From Bradyrhizobium sp. CCBAU 51627 (GTDB taxonomy: Bacteria; Pseudomonadota; Alphaproteobacteria; Rhizobiales; Xanthobacteraceae), in the NCBI RefSeq assembly GCF_028128765.1, contig NZ_LBJG01000023.1, forward strand, positions 186,001 through 250,000: 64,000 nucleotides of DNA. The letters are read 5' to 3'. Positions 25,915-35,383 of the stretch are shown piece after piece; position 1 is the stretch's first letter, and each line of letters starts with the position of its first letter. The notes beneath the pieces are model-generated. The model was not told the DNA's origin, searched no databases, and was given only the letters and a program-made list of their open reading frames with translations. A program made the position numbers and the translations under genes.

Positions 25915-27576
25915 GTGGTGAAGCAGCAAGAGCATGACCAGCATCCCGCAATGCACCCAAGTCGGCGAACGGTGATCAAGAGCGCGGCCGGAGCCGCCGC
26001 ACTTGGCGCGACCGGGGCACTCGGCACGTTCTCCGAGCTTGCATTCGCGCAGGCCAATCTGCGCGCAGAGATCACAAAGATTCCTGGCGTCGGCAAGGGT
26101 GCGCCCACCGACGCCGACTGGCAGAAGGTCGGCGAGCTCTGCCTCGGCCCGACCAAGGCGAGTATCAAGGAGGGTGAGTTCAAGGGCGTCGAGCTCTCCT
26201 TCATGGGACTGAATAATCAGAACTTGCACAATCTGCTGTTCCGGGGCTTCCTGAAGCCGTGGGAGGCGTATACTGGCGCGAAAATCTCCTGGATCGATCT
26301 GGCGCAGGCCGACTACAACCCACGCCTGCAACAGGCGATCGCAACCGGCACCGTCGACTTCGACATCCTCGAGATGGGCGCGCCCTTCGAGGGCGATGTC
26401 TGCGGCAAGGGCCTCGCCTCTGAAATGCCGGACTGGGTCAAGAAACAAATCGATATCGACGACTACGTCGCTTACCTGAAGCCGCCGGTCGGCACCTGGA
26501 ACGGCAAGACCTATCGCGTCACGATCGATGGCGATTGCCACAACTTCAACTATCGCACCGACGTGTTCTCGGACGCCACGCTCGCCAAGGCCTGGAAGGA
26601 CGCCGGCAACACGAGCGAATGGGGAATGCCGAAGACCTGGCAGCAGGTGCAGGCCGTCACGAAGTTCCTCAAGGGCCAGAAGTTCAAGGGCCAGAGCGTC
26701 TACGGCTATCTGGACGCGCCAAAGCCCTGGGGTGGGTTCGGCTTCTATTTCCTCGGCAGCCGCGCCACAGCCTACGCAAAGCATCCCGACGACAAGGCAT
26801 GGCTGTTCGACATAGACACGATGAAGCCGCGCATCAACAATCCGGCCTGGGTGCGCGCCATCCAGGACGTGATCGATGCGTTGCCCTCCGAGCCGGCCGA
26901 CCAGCTCAATGCCGATCCGAACACCACCGGCTTCCAGCAATTTTTGGCCGGCATCGGCTCGATGATCCCCTGGTGGGGTGACATCGGCCAGGTGGCGAAG
27001 GCGAGCGACACCTCCGTCATTGGCGATACCGTCGGTTTCGACATCCTGCCGGGATCGGACGATGTCTACAATTCCAAGACCGGCAAATGGGACAAGCTGC
27101 CGAGCGGGCCGAACCATGCGCCGAACTGCGCCTATCTGGGCTGGGGCATCTATGTGATGGCGCGGGTCAACGGCGACGAGAAGAAGCACAAGGCGGCCTG
27201 GAGCGCGGCCGCGCATCTCGGCGGCAAGGACCTGTCGCTCTGGACGGTGATGTATCCGTCGGGCTTCCAGGTCCACCGGACCAGCCACTCTCACATCGAT
27301 GAATGGGTGGCGGCAGGTTACGACAGGAAGTACATCACGTCCTATCTGAACTCGCAGTTCAACTCCTATAACCATCCCAATCGGGCGGTCGAGCCGCGCA
27401 TCCCCGGCATCTTCCAGTACTACAGCATCGCCGAAGACGAGTTGACGAAGATCTTCTCCGGCAAGATCGACGCGCAGACGGGCGCCAACAACATCGCCGC
27501 CGCCTGGGAGAAGCTGACCGATCAACTCGGCCGCGAGCGACAGATCGGACTCTACAAGGCCTCTTTCGGCGCATAG
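25915..27576 (+). CDS. ABC extracellular solute-binding protein (CUT1), Tat-type signal
   Basis: A 553-residue periplasmic binding protein for a CUT1-type importer. A GTG at 25915 (or 25918) follows AAAGGGAGGA; an ATG at 25954 is a further alternative. The N-terminus has SRRTVIK followed by a hydrophobic alanine/glycine-rich stretch ending AFAQA near residue 46, a twin-arginine signal, so the protein is probably exported folded. The mature part has the family-1 pattern (FKPWEAYTGAK, DFDILEMGAPFEGD). It is longer than the usual 400-450 residues. Two permease genes follow, but no ATPase. The ligand is unknown; the family includes sugars, polyols and glycerol phosphates. Confidence 0.85.
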   Translation: MVKQQEHDQHPAMHPSRRTVIKSAAGAAALGATGALGTFSELAFAQANLRAEITKIPGVGKGAPTDADWQKVGELCLGPTKASIKEGEFKGVELSFMGLNNQNLHNLLFRGFLKPWEAYTGAKISWIDLAQADYNPRLQQAIATGTVDFDILEMGAPFEGDVCGKGLASEMPDWVKKQIDIDDYVAYLKPPVGTWNGKTYRVTIDGDCHNFNYRTDVFSDATLAKAWKDAGNTSEWGMPKTWQQVQAVTKFLKGQKFKGQSVYGYLDAPKPWGGFGFYFLGSRATAYAKHPDDKAWLFDIDTMKPRINNPAWVRAIQDVIDALPSEPADQLNADPNTTGFQQFLAGIGSMIPWWGDIGQVAKASDTSVIGDTVGFDILPGSDDVYNSKTGKWDKLPSGPNHAPNCAYLGWGIYVMARVNGDEKKHKAAWSAAAHLGGKDLSLWTVMYPSGFQVHRTSHSHIDEWVAAGYDRKYITSYLNSQFNSYNHPNRAVEPRIPGIFQYYSIAEDELTKIFSGKIDAQTGANNIAAAWEKLTDQLGRERQIGLYKASFGA

Positions 27577-27616
27577 GGAGGATGATTTCGCTGCAGACGT
27601 CGAAGCCAGACGCGCT

Positions 27617-27641
27617 CCCTCCCCCCGCGCGCGGGGGAGGG
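27617..27641 (+). repeat. Strong GC hairpin in intergenic repeat after binding-protein gene
   Basis: CCCTCCCCC-cgcgcgc-GGGGGAGGG has perfect 9-bp arms and lies 40 bp past the binding-protein stop in a 240-bp gap. The following sequence to about 27800 is C/G-rich and looks like a dispersed intergenic repeat, with a second weak hairpin near 27738-27755. As in the other importer operon, it may stabilise the upstream transcript. Confidence 0.6.
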
Positions 27642-27816
27642 TCAGGGAGAGGATGCGTCCCCATTGGGATTCCCGGAATGGAGAGCGCCCTCACCCGCGC
27701 CTTCGGCACAGCCGAGGCTTTGGCTTTCGGCGTTTCCCGAGAGGACGGTCGCCGAAGGCGGCCTGCGCTCTCCGCACGCGGAAAAGGCGAAGCGGGGCCC
27801 GGCGAGATCGAATTCG

Positions 27817-28935
27817 ATGCAAAGTTCCGTTGACATAGCCGACGCCGTGCCCCCGAGAGCAGCGATGAAGCGTGCAATGCGCCGGCGCGCGACGGTCGGC
27901 CGCATCCTGATCGGTCTCGCCTCGCTCGTGTTCCTGCTCGTGCTGGTCGTTCAGGTCCTGCATGCAGCCGGCGCGATCGCCGCCGGCTTCTCGACTTGGC
28001 GGCCGATCCTGATCGTGTACCTGCTCTGGGCCATCGCATTCGGGACCGCGCAGGTGCTTATGCGCGGCGAGCGCGGCCAGCGCGCGCTGTTCCTGCTGCC
28101 GGCCGTGTTCTTCACCGTCGCCGTGGTGATCTTTCCAACCATCTTCGGGCTCTACATCGCCTCGCTCGACTGGAACCTGTCCTCGATCGAAGGCCCACAC
28201 TTTAGCGGGCTCGACAACGTCAGGGCGATGCTGAGTGACGCCTACTACTGGAACGCGCTCAGCAATATGGTGTTCTACTCCGTCGCAGTGCTCGGCGAGT
28301 ATGCGATCGCGTTCGCGCTCGCGCTGCTGCTCAGCGCTGAGATCCGCGCGCGGAAATTCTTTCGTGTCGTATTCCTACTGCCGATGATGCTGAGCCCCGT
28401 CGCCGTGAGCTGGATGATCGGCAAGTCGCTGTTGGAATATCGCTTCGGTCCGGCGGCGACGCTGGCGCGCTATCTCGGCTGGGACAACCCGGCCTTCTTC
28501 GCCTCCCCCTGGATGGCGCGTTTCACGATCCAGGCGATGGACGCCTGGGTGTCCATTCCCTTCATCATGATCATCCTGCTCGCGGGCCTCCAGGCCATGC
28601 CCAAGGAGGTGCAGGAGGCCGCCAAGGTCGACGGCGCGAACGGCTGGCAGTCGTTCTGGCACGTGACGTTCCCAATCATGCTGCCGGTCAGCATCACCGT
28701 GCTCATCATCCGCATCATCTTCAAGCTGAAGCTTGCCGACATCGTCATCAACGTCACCGCCGGCGGTCCTGGCGGCGCGACCGACACGGTCTCGAGCTTC
28801 ATCTACCGCGTCTACCGCGACCGCTCGAACGTCGGATACGGCACCGCGCTCGCGATGGTCTATCTGCTTCTGATCATCGTGCTGCTGACGCTGATGCTGC
28901 GCTTGTCCAAACGCTGGACGCAGCGGGTTACTTGA
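27817..28935 (+). CDS. ABC permease, CUT1 MalF-like
   Basis: The ATG at 27817 gives 372 residues, but an ATG at 27865 with GAGAG upstream is equally plausible. There are eight hydrophobic segments; the first two, near residues 30-50 and 63-80, precede the family core. The conserved EAA loop appears as MPKEVQEAAKVDGANGWQSF near residues 250-269, which contacts the ATPase. It pairs with the MalG-like permease starting 13 bp after its stop. The frame extends upstream to 27664 through repeat-like DNA; that part is not believed coding. Confidence 0.88.
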   Translation: MQSSVDIADAVPPRAAMKRAMRRRATVGRILIGLASLVFLLVLVVQVLHAAGAIAAGFSTWRPILIVYLLWAIAFGTAQVLMRGERGQRALFLLPAVFFTVAVVIFPTIFGLYIASLDWNLSSIEGPHFSGLDNVRAMLSDAYYWNALSNMVFYSVAVLGEYAIAFALALLLSAEIRARKFFRVVFLLPMMLSPVAVSWMIGKSLLEYRFGPAATLARYLGWDNPAFFASPWMARFTIQAMDAWVSIPFIMIILLAGLQAMPKEVQEAAKVDGANGWQSFWHVTFPIMLPVSITVLIIRIIFKLKLADIVINVTAGGPGGATDTVSSFIYRVYRDRSNVGYGTALAMVYLLLIIVLLTLMLRLSKRWTQRVT

Positions 28936-28948
28936 GAGAGTTGCTCAC

Positions 28949-29869
28949 GTGGCTGTCACGACCTCAATAACCGCCCACAGGGCCCCAGTCGCACCGCGCG
29001 CCAAGCGGATGGCGCGCCGCGCGCTGATCTATGCCGCGCTGCTGTTCTGGTCATTCATTTGCCTGTTTCCGATCTACTGGACCGTCACGACTTCGTTCAA
29101 GTCGGCGGTCGACGTGACACAGGCGCACCTGATCCCGTGGGTGGACTTCCATCCGGACTGGAAGGGCTGGCGCTCGCTCGGGCTCTCGCCGGATACGCTG
29201 TTCGAAACCTCCACCGCCCGCTCCGAGTTCGTCAACCGCTTCATCAACAGCATCATCACCTCGGTCGGCGCTTCGGTCCTGGCACTGATCCTTGGATCGC
29301 TGGCGGCGTATGGCTTGAGCCGCTTCCGCTACAAATTCGCCTGGATGCGCAACGACGACATCCTGTTCTTCTTCATGTCACAGCTCATCCTGCCGCCGGT
29401 GGTGCTCGCCCTGCCCTTCCTCGTGCTCTATAAGGCGCTCGCGCTCCTCGACACCACCTTCGGCCTGATCCTGCTCTATACGCTGACGGTGCTGCCGATC
29501 GTCATCTGGATCATGCGGGACCAGTTCAATGCCATACCCATCGAGCTCGACGAGGCGGCCTTCGTCGACGGCCTGTCGACCTGGGGCGCGTTTCTGCGCA
29601 TCATCCTGCCGTTGGCTTTTCCTGGTATGGCGGCGGCCTTCATTCTCTCGCTGGTGCTGTGCTGGAACGAGTATTTCTTCGCAGCGCTGCTGACCAGCAC
29701 GGATGCCAAGACGCTGCCCGTGATGGTCGCGAGCCAGACCGGCTCGCAAGGCATCAACTGGTGGTCGATGGCGGCACTATCGACGGCCGCAATCGCGCCC
29801 CTTGTCCTGATCGGCATCTTCTTGGAGCGCTATATCGTCAGCGGGCTGACGACCGGCGCGGGCAAATAG
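28949..29869 (+). CDS. ABC permease, CUT1 MalG-like
   Basis: A GTG at 28949 follows GAGAGAG. The 306-residue inner-membrane protein has six hydrophobic segments and the EAA loop IPIELDEAAFVDGLSTWGAF near residues 193-212. It forms the channel with the upstream permease. FPIYWTVTTSFKS near residues 40-52 and LCWNEYFFAALLT near residues 234-246 are typical of the family. No ATP-binding gene follows; the next 200 bp are empty and the next gene is on the other strand. The importer presumably borrows a shared ATPase encoded elsewhere. Confidence 0.9.
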   Translation: MAVTTSITAHRAPVAPRAKRMARRALIYAALLFWSFICLFPIYWTVTTSFKSAVDVTQAHLIPWVDFHPDWKGWRSLGLSPDTLFETSTARSEFVNRFINSIITSVGASVLALILGSLAAYGLSRFRYKFAWMRNDDILFFFMSQLILPPVVLALPFLVLYKALALLDTTFGLILLYTLTVLPIVIWIMRDQFNAIPIELDEAAFVDGLSTWGAFLRIILPLAFPGMAAAFILSLVLCWNEYFFAALLTSTDAKTLPVMVASQTGSQGINWWSMAALSTAAIAPLVLIGIFLERYIVSGLTTGAGK

Positions 29870-30075
29870 GCGACGAGCGACCTGCTTGCACCGGCACAGG
29901 CGCGCCAGCCTCGAGCGAGCGCACGGCCTTTAGATCGGCCCTCAAGCACAGCGGCGTTGATCTCCGTTTCCTCTCCCGCGTAGGCGCCTTGTTGATAAGC
30001 GCCTGGATCGCCCGCAGGCGCGGTCTGCTATTCGGGGCAGGCCAGACACGCCCTCTTAACGGCAGCCTTGAGAAA

Positions 30076-30852
30076 CTAGCCCTCCAAAATCGCCACCGCG
30101 CGCGTCCAGCCTGCCGAGGCTCGCTCGATCTTCACCGGAAAGCATGACACCTTGAAGCCGGTTGGCGGCAGCAGTTCGAGATTGTGCAGCTTCTCGAGAT
30201 GGCAATAGCCGATATGGCGGCCGGCCTTGTGGCCTTCCCAGATCAGGCTGGCGTCCTTCGTCTCGGCGTACTTCTTCGCGGTGTGGACGAACGGCGCGTC
30301 CCAGCTCCAGCCGTCGGTGCCGGTCAGGCGCACGCCGCGCTCGAGCAGGTACATGGTGGCTTCATAGCCCATGCCGCAGCCTGAGGTGACGTAGTCCTGC
30401 CGGCCGTATTTTACGCCGGCGCTGGTGTTGACCACGACGATCTCGAGCGGCTTGAGCTCGTGCTTGATGCGCTTGAGTTCGGCCTCGACATCTTTCGCCG
30501 TTGCGACATAGCCGTCCGGCAAATGGCGGAAGTCGAGCTTGACGCCAGGCTGGAAGCACCATTCCAGCGGCACCTCGTCGATGGTCCAGGACCGCTCGCC
30601 GCGATTCATGGTCGGGTGAAAATGCCAGGGTGCGTCGAGATGCGTGCCGTTGTGGGTGGAGAGGCTGACCTGCTCCACCGCCCAGCCCTGGCCATCAGGC
30701 AGATCCTCCGCCTTCAGCCCGTCGAAGAACTGCAGCATGCGCGGCAGGCCCTGCCGGTGATCGATATACTGGATCGTCGGATGATTGCCGGGCGGATCGG
30801 CCGGCACATCGTTCTGCAGCGGGACGGAGATGTCGATCAGCGTGCTCGTCAT
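30076..30852 (-). CDS. Cyclase-family metal-dependent hydrolase (KynB-like fold)
   Basis: A 258-residue protein of the cyclase/arylformamidase family. The family motif HxGTHxDxPxH appears as STHNGTHLDAPWHFH near residues 66-80, with histidines and aspartate as metal ligands. Family members hydrolyse formylkynurenine, isatin or related amides, or are uncharacterised. The substrate is not evident. The start at 30852 follows GAGGAAG; a longer frame to 30975 has no family features. It converges on the ABC permease operon and lies beyond the tRNA terminator. Confidence 0.85.
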   Translation of the reverse strand: MTSTLIDISVPLQNDVPADPPGNHPTIQYIDHRQGLPRMLQFFDGLKAEDLPDGQGWAVEQVSLSTHNGTHLDAPWHFHPTMNRGERSWTIDEVPLEWCFQPGVKLDFRHLPDGYVATAKDVEAELKRIKHELKPLEIVVVNTSAGVKYGRQDYVTSGCGMGYEATMYLLERGVRLTGTDGWSWDAPFVHTAKKYAETKDASLIWEGHKAGRHIGYCHLEKLHNLELLPPTGFKVSCFPVKIERASAGWTRAVAILEG

Positions 30853-30943
30853 GGCGCTTCCTCGTAGATTGTTTGCTTGGCGGCCGTCAGCAGCGACTGT
30901 TCGCCCGGCAGACCGTGGCCCGGTAACGCGGCAATCACATCGC

Positions 30944-30973
30944 CAAACAAAAAAGGCCCGCGTCAAGCGGGCC
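30944..30973 (-). terminator. Rho-independent terminator of the initiator tRNA gene
   Basis: On the minus strand GGCCCGC-ttgac-GCGGGCC forms a perfect 7-bp stem (30955-30973), followed by TTTTTTGTTTG. It lies 32 bp downstream of the tRNA 3' end and is a textbook intrinsic terminator. Confidence 0.9.
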
Positions 30974-31005
30974 ATTCTCGTATCGGAACCGGTGATTTCC
31001 GAATT

Positions 31006-31082
<77 letters not shown>

Positions 31083-31390
31083 TTAAACCGTTGCGCGCCT
31101 TCGTAAAAATGCCGGGGACGGTGGATTGAGGGCCGACGCTCTCGCGTGGCTTGCTTCTCCCGTCCCGAAGGCTTCCCTGGAAGGCAACCCCGGACCAAGG
31201 CCCGTCGGGTGCGGGGGGTATGTATCAAGGCGGGCTGGCTTTGGAAAGGGCCGCGGGGACGTTTTTTTCGACTTTATGACAGGAGCAGGCGCAGATTCCG
31301 GCCGGTTTGCCCGGCACTTGCCAGAAGTTCCACAAACCGCCAGCTTGCGGCAACAAAACAGCGGCGAAACGCCGGATGGGGAGGACCGCC
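31083..31390. other. Gap between tRNA and aldehyde dehydrogenase
   Basis: About 308 bp with no supported gene. It should contain promoters for the tRNA (minus) and the dehydrogenase (plus). A run of seven T's lies near 31262-31268. GGATGGGGAGGACCGCC at the end is the ribosome binding site of the next gene. Confidence 0.5.
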
Positions 31391-32848
31391 ATGGAAAATT
31401 CCTTGGACAACACTTTGGGCCGTCCCCAGGCGAGCGCGGCCCTGGCCACACTCACCGACAACTTCCAGGCAATGGTCGCGCGCTCGCGAGCCGAGCCGGC
31501 ACCGGATTGCGCCGCGCGGCTCGACCGACTGGCGCGGCTGCGCGCCGTCGTCGCCGACAACGAGGACCGTTTCCGGCAGGCGATCTCGGCCGATTTCGGC
31601 CACCGTTCGGCGGTGGAGACCACCATCGCCGAGGCGATGATGGTGTTCTCCGAGATCCGGCACGCCACAAGACACCTGAAGAGCTGGATGGCGCCGCAGC
31701 GCGTGGCGACGGCGCTGCAATTCCTCCCGGCGCGCAACCGGCTGATCCCGCAGCCGCTCGGCGTCGTCGGTATCATCGCGCCCTGGAATTATCCGCTGCA
31801 GCTGACGCTCGCGCCGGCGATCGGCGCGATCGGCGCCGGCAACCGCGTCATCGTCAAGCCGAGCGAGCTCGTGCCGCACTTTTCCGCGCTGCTCAAGGAG
31901 ACCGTCGCCAAGAGGTTCGATGCGGCGGAGCTGCTCGTCACCGGGGTCGAGGACGAGGTCGCAAAGGGTTTTGCCCATCTGCCGTTCGACCACCTCGTCT
32001 TCACCGGCTCGACCCGGGTCGGGCGGCTGGTCGCGGAGGCGGCGGGGCGCAATCTCACGCCTGTCACGCTCGAGCTCGGCGGCAAGTCGCCCGCGATCAT
32101 CGATGCGTCTGCCGATCTCGACGAGGCGGCCGAGCGCATCGCCTATGGCAAGCTGCTCAATGCCGGGCAGACCTGCATCGCACCGGACTACGTGCTGGTG
32201 CCCGAGCGATCGCTGCAGGCCTTCGCCGAGAAAGTGCGTGCACAGATGCGGCGCATGTTCGGCACCGATCCCGCCAACAAGGACTATACCTCGATCATCT
32301 CCGACCGGCACTATGCGCGGCTTGAGGGCCTGGTCGCCGATGCCGCCCGGCGCGGCGCCAAGATCCTGCAACCGGCCAAGACCGATGATCCCAACTGGAA
32401 GGCGCACCGCAAATTCCCGCCGACGCTGATCGTCGGCGCCACTGAAGACATGGCGGTGATGCAGGAGGAGATTTTTGGCCCCGTGCTGCCGGTGCTGGCC
32501 ATTCGCGAGCCCGCGGACGCGATCGCCTTCATCAACCGCCGTGACCGGCCGCTGGCGCTGTACTGGTTCGGCAGGGATAGCGACGCGCGCGACGAGGTGC
32601 TGGCGCGCACCGTCTCAGGCGGCGTCACCATCAACGACTGCCTGTTTCACTTCGCGCAAATCAACCAGCCGATGGGCGGTGTCGGCGCTTCCGGCACCGG
32701 CGCCTATCACGGCGAGTGGGGATTTCGCAGGTTCAGCAAGCTGAAGCCGGTGTTTTATCGCTCCAAGTTCAATCGCCTCGCCGACCTCTACCCGCCCTAT
32801 GGCGGCAAGATCGCGCGGCTGGAGAAGATGATGCGGTTCATGTCGTAG
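31391..32848 (+). CDS. Coniferyl-aldehyde-dehydrogenase-type aldehyde dehydrogenase
   Basis: A 485-residue NAD(P)-dependent aldehyde dehydrogenase. The ATG at 31391 follows GGGGAGG; an upstream frame from 31307 is unlikely. Motifs: APWNYPLQL near residues 118-126, the coenzyme-binding VFTGSTRVGR near residues 200-209, catalytic Glu in TLELGGKSP near 227-235 and catalytic Cys in NAGQTCIAPD near 255-264. The class, with LKPVFYRS and LYPPY near the C-terminus, matches bacterial enzymes acting on coniferaldehyde and long aliphatic aldehydes. A GMC oxidoreductase is encoded 104 bp downstream, suggesting an alcohol-to-aldehyde-to-acid route. Confidence 0.88.
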   Translation: MENSLDNTLGRPQASAALATLTDNFQAMVARSRAEPAPDCAARLDRLARLRAVVADNEDRFRQAISADFGHRSAVETTIAEAMMVFSEIRHATRHLKSWMAPQRVATALQFLPARNRLIPQPLGVVGIIAPWNYPLQLTLAPAIGAIGAGNRVIVKPSELVPHFSALLKETVAKRFDAAELLVTGVEDEVAKGFAHLPFDHLVFTGSTRVGRLVAEAAGRNLTPVTLELGGKSPAIIDASADLDEAAERIAYGKLLNAGQTCIAPDYVLVPERSLQAFAEKVRAQMRRMFGTDPANKDYTSIISDRHYARLEGLVADAARRGAKILQPAKTDDPNWKAHRKFPPTLIVGATEDMAVMQEEIFGPVLPVLAIREPADAIAFINRRDRPLALYWFGRDSDARDEVLARTVSGGVTINDCLFHFAQINQPMGGVGASGTGAYHGEWGFRRFSKLKPVFYRSKFNRLADLYPPYGGKIARLEKMMRFMS

Positions 32849-32855
32849 GGATACC

Positions 32856-32914
32856 GTCATTGCGAGCGGCAGCGAAGCAATCCAGACCGTCTCCGCGGTG
32901 GGATTCGCAATGAC
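32856..32914. repeat. Intergenic inverted repeat, GTCATTGCGAG family, copy 1
   Basis: Begins GTCATTGCGAG...GAAGCAATCCAG and ends with the reverse-complement pattern GGGATTCGCAATGAC, forming a long imperfect hairpin. Three other copies occur in the window at 39634, 52347 and 63811, all between genes. Confidence 0.8.
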
Positions 32915-32952
32915 GAAAACAATGAAGAACATTCGCAAGGGGGGAAACATCA

Positions 32953-34542
32953 GTGACGGATACATTCGATTTCGTCGTCGTGGGCGCGGGCTCCGGCGGG
33001 TGCGCGGTGGCGGGACGGCTGTCGGAGGACGCGGCGACGTCGGTGGCGCTGCTGGATGCCGGCGGCGCGAACGACAGTTGGCGGATCACGACGCCGTTCG
33101 GGCTCGCTTTGCCATACCAGGCGGCCAACTGGGCGTTCGATACCGTGCCGCAGAAAGGATTGAACGGCCGCATCGGCTATCAACCGCGCGGCAAGGGCCT
33201 CGGCGGCTCCTCGGCGATCAACGCCATGGTCTATATCCGCGGCCACAAATGGGACTACGACCACTGGGCCTCGCTCGGCAACCAGGGCTGGTCTTATGCG
33301 GACGTGCTGCCCTATTTCAAGCGCTCGGAGAACAATATCGATTTCAACGGCGAATATCACGGCAAGGGCGGTCCTCTGCACGTCAACAGGCTGCGCTCGG
33401 ACAATCCGATCCATGAGATCTTCCATCAGGCCGCGCGAGAGGCGCAGTTCCGCATCCGCGACGACTTCAATGGCGAAGACCACGAAGGGCTCGGCAGCTA
33501 TCAGGTGACGCAGCACAAGGGCGAGCGCTGGAGCGCGGCCCGCGCCTATCTGCAGCCCCACATGGGCAAGCGCGCGAACCTGCGCGTCGAGACCGGCGCG
33601 CATGCCACCAAGATCCTGTTCGAGGGCGGCCGTGCCGTCGGCGTCGAGTATGTGCAGGGCAGACAGACCAAGCAGCTGCGCGCGCGGCGCGAGGTGATCC
33701 TCGCTTCCGGCGCGTTCCAGTCACCGCAGCTCTTGATGCTGTCGGGCATCGGCGACGGGGAAGCGCTTGGTGCGCACGGCATTGATGTCGTGCATCATCT
33801 GCCGGGCGTCGGACGCAATCTGCAGGACCATCCGGATTTCGTGTTCGTCTACGCCTCCGACTATCCGCACTTCGTTCACTCATCGCTCAGCCGGCTGCCG
33901 TCGCTGCTCCGCGCCATCCAGCGCTATCGCCGCGAGCGGCGCGGCCTGATGACCACCAATTTCGCCGAATGTGGCGGCTTCCTGAAGACCCGGCCCGATC
34001 TCGATGTGCCTGACATCCAGCTGCATTTCGTCATCGCGATGCTCGACGACCACGGCCGCAAGAAGCACAAGGAGGCGGGCTTCTCGTGTCATGTCTGCCT
34101 GCTGAGACCGAAGAGCCGCGGCAGCGTGTGGCTGAAAAGCGCCGATCCGCTCGCCGCGCCGATGATCGATCCGAACTTCCTCGGTGAAGACGAGGATCTC
34201 GAATCGATGGTCGCGGGCTTCAAGACCACGCGGAGGCTGATGGAAACGCCGGCGCTGCGCGCATTGCAGAAGAAGGACATGTTCACATCCGATGTGCGAA
34301 CGGACGACGACATCCGCGCCGTCCTGCGCAATCGCGTCGATACCGTCTATCACCCCGTCGGCACCTGCAAGATGGGCACGGACGCGATGGCCGTGGTGGA
34401 TCCGAAGCTGAAGGTGCACGGCGTGGAGGCCTTGCGCGTCATCGACGCCTCGATCATGCCGACGCTGATCGGCGGCAACACCAATGCGCCTGCCATCATG
34501 ATCGGGGAGAAGGCGGCGGATATGATCAAGGCGGAGATGTGA
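32953..34542 (+). CDS. GMC-family FAD-dependent alcohol oxidoreductase
   Basis: A 529-residue flavoenzyme of the glucose-methanol-choline family, oxidising alcohols to aldehydes. The N-terminal FAD motif VVGAGSGGCAVAGRL is at residues 8-22. GGSSAINAMVYIRG near residues 84-97 and GAFQSPQLLMLSGIG near residues 255-269 are GMC signatures. The C-terminal YHPVGTCKMG near residues 463-472 and NTNAPAIMIGEKAADM carry the active-site His and Asn. A GTG at 32953 follows GGGGGGAAA. It fits as partner of the preceding aldehyde dehydrogenase, although a repeat separates the two. Confidence 0.92.
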   Translation: MTDTFDFVVVGAGSGGCAVAGRLSEDAATSVALLDAGGANDSWRITTPFGLALPYQAANWAFDTVPQKGLNGRIGYQPRGKGLGGSSAINAMVYIRGHKWDYDHWASLGNQGWSYADVLPYFKRSENNIDFNGEYHGKGGPLHVNRLRSDNPIHEIFHQAAREAQFRIRDDFNGEDHEGLGSYQVTQHKGERWSAARAYLQPHMGKRANLRVETGAHATKILFEGGRAVGVEYVQGRQTKQLRARREVILASGAFQSPQLLMLSGIGDGEALGAHGIDVVHHLPGVGRNLQDHPDFVFVYASDYPHFVHSSLSRLPSLLRAIQRYRRERRGLMTTNFAECGGFLKTRPDLDVPDIQLHFVIAMLDDHGRKKHKEAGFSCHVCLLRPKSRGSVWLKSADPLAAPMIDPNFLGEDEDLESMVAGFKTTRRLMETPALRALQKKDMFTSDVRTDDDIRAVLRNRVDTVYHPVGTCKMGTDAMAVVDPKLKVHGVEALRVIDASIMPTLIGGNTNAPAIMIGEKAADMIKAEM

Positions 34543-34565
34543 AGCTAGCGGCGCTGTCTTCAGAT

Positions 34566-34593
34566 GGTCGTCCCGGCGAAGGCCGGGACGACC
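34566..34593. repeat. Perfect 12-bp-arm hairpin (GGTCGTCCCGGC palindrome)
   Basis: GGTCGTCCCGGC-gaag-GCCGGGACGACC has perfect 12-bp arms and sits 24 bp after the GMC stop. It has the look of a dispersed rhizobial palindromic element and may terminate transcription, though no T-run follows. Confidence 0.75.
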
Positions 34594-34739
34594 ACCAAAC
34601 GGAGATTTTCCTTACTGACGTCGAATAGTCATAAAGGGATGCAATCCTGAGCTGCAGAAGCCAGATATAGACGATTTTAGCGATCTGAAACCGGAACGAT
34701 GGCTTCAACGTTCATTCGTTCCATTGGCAGGGTTCGCTC

Positions 34740-35252
34740 ATGAACAGTTTTGATCTCGCAATCTACGCCGCGCTCGCCATTGCGGTCGGATTCGGTTTCA
34801 GGACCGGCCTGCTCGGCAGCGCCATGACCATTCTCGCTTATCTGCTCGCCGCTCCCATCGCTGTCGCCCTGATGCCGCTGATCGTGCCGCAAATTGCCGG
34901 CAACCCGAACGCGCCGTTGTTTCAAAACTGGATCTGGTTCTTCGCCATCTTCATCGTGGTCGGCATGCTGTTCGGCTATCTCGGCCGCCTCGCACTGAGC
35001 GATACGATCCGCGATGCCGGGATCGGCGACCGGCTCGGCGGCGCCGCGCTTGGCGCGATCAGGGTCGGGCTCGTCGCCACCACGTTGGTGCTGGTGTTCG
35101 ACCAGATCGTGCCGGCCAACCACCAGCCCTCCTTCCTCGCCGGCTCGCGTCTGCGGCCGTTGTTCTCGGTGGTCGGACAGATGGGTTTCAAATCGCTGCC
35201 ACCGGAGGCTGCCGACGCGATCGACCGCCTCAGGCAGGAGCGGCGCATCTGA
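34740..35252 (+). CDS. CvpA-family membrane protein
   Basis: A 170-residue protein with four hydrophobic segments (about residues 5-18, 23-45, 62-80 and 100-118) matching the CvpA/colicin V production family. The N-terminus is rich in alanine and leucine, and GFGFRTGLLGSAMTILAYL near residues 18-36 is the family's first conserved block. The role of this family is unsettled; it has been linked to envelope homeostasis. The ATG is used as start, though only a weak ribosome binding site (CAGGG) precedes it. It stands alone between the GMC gene and the SDR operon. Confidence 0.75.
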   Translation: MNSFDLAIYAALAIAVGFGFRTGLLGSAMTILAYLLAAPIAVALMPLIVPQIAGNPNAPLFQNWIWFFAIFIVVGMLFGYLGRLALSDTIRDAGIGDRLGGAALGAIRVGLVATTLVLVFDQIVPANHQPSFLAGSRLRPLFSVVGQMGFKSLPPEAADAIDRLRQERRI

Positions 35253-35383
35253 TCAGGCACATTTGCATCGCAGCTCGGACGCGCCATGCATTTTGACGCG
35301 GCCCCGTCCCTTATCAGGGCCGCCGATGTTGGCTACAGTGCGCCCCATCCAAAAACCTGCCTGCTATTTTCGGGAGTGAAACA

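Noticed and set aside
27664..27816. N-terminal extension of the MalF-like permease
   Set aside because: This part is read through hairpin-rich repeat DNA and shows no permease similarity; internal ATGs at 27817 or 27865 fit better.
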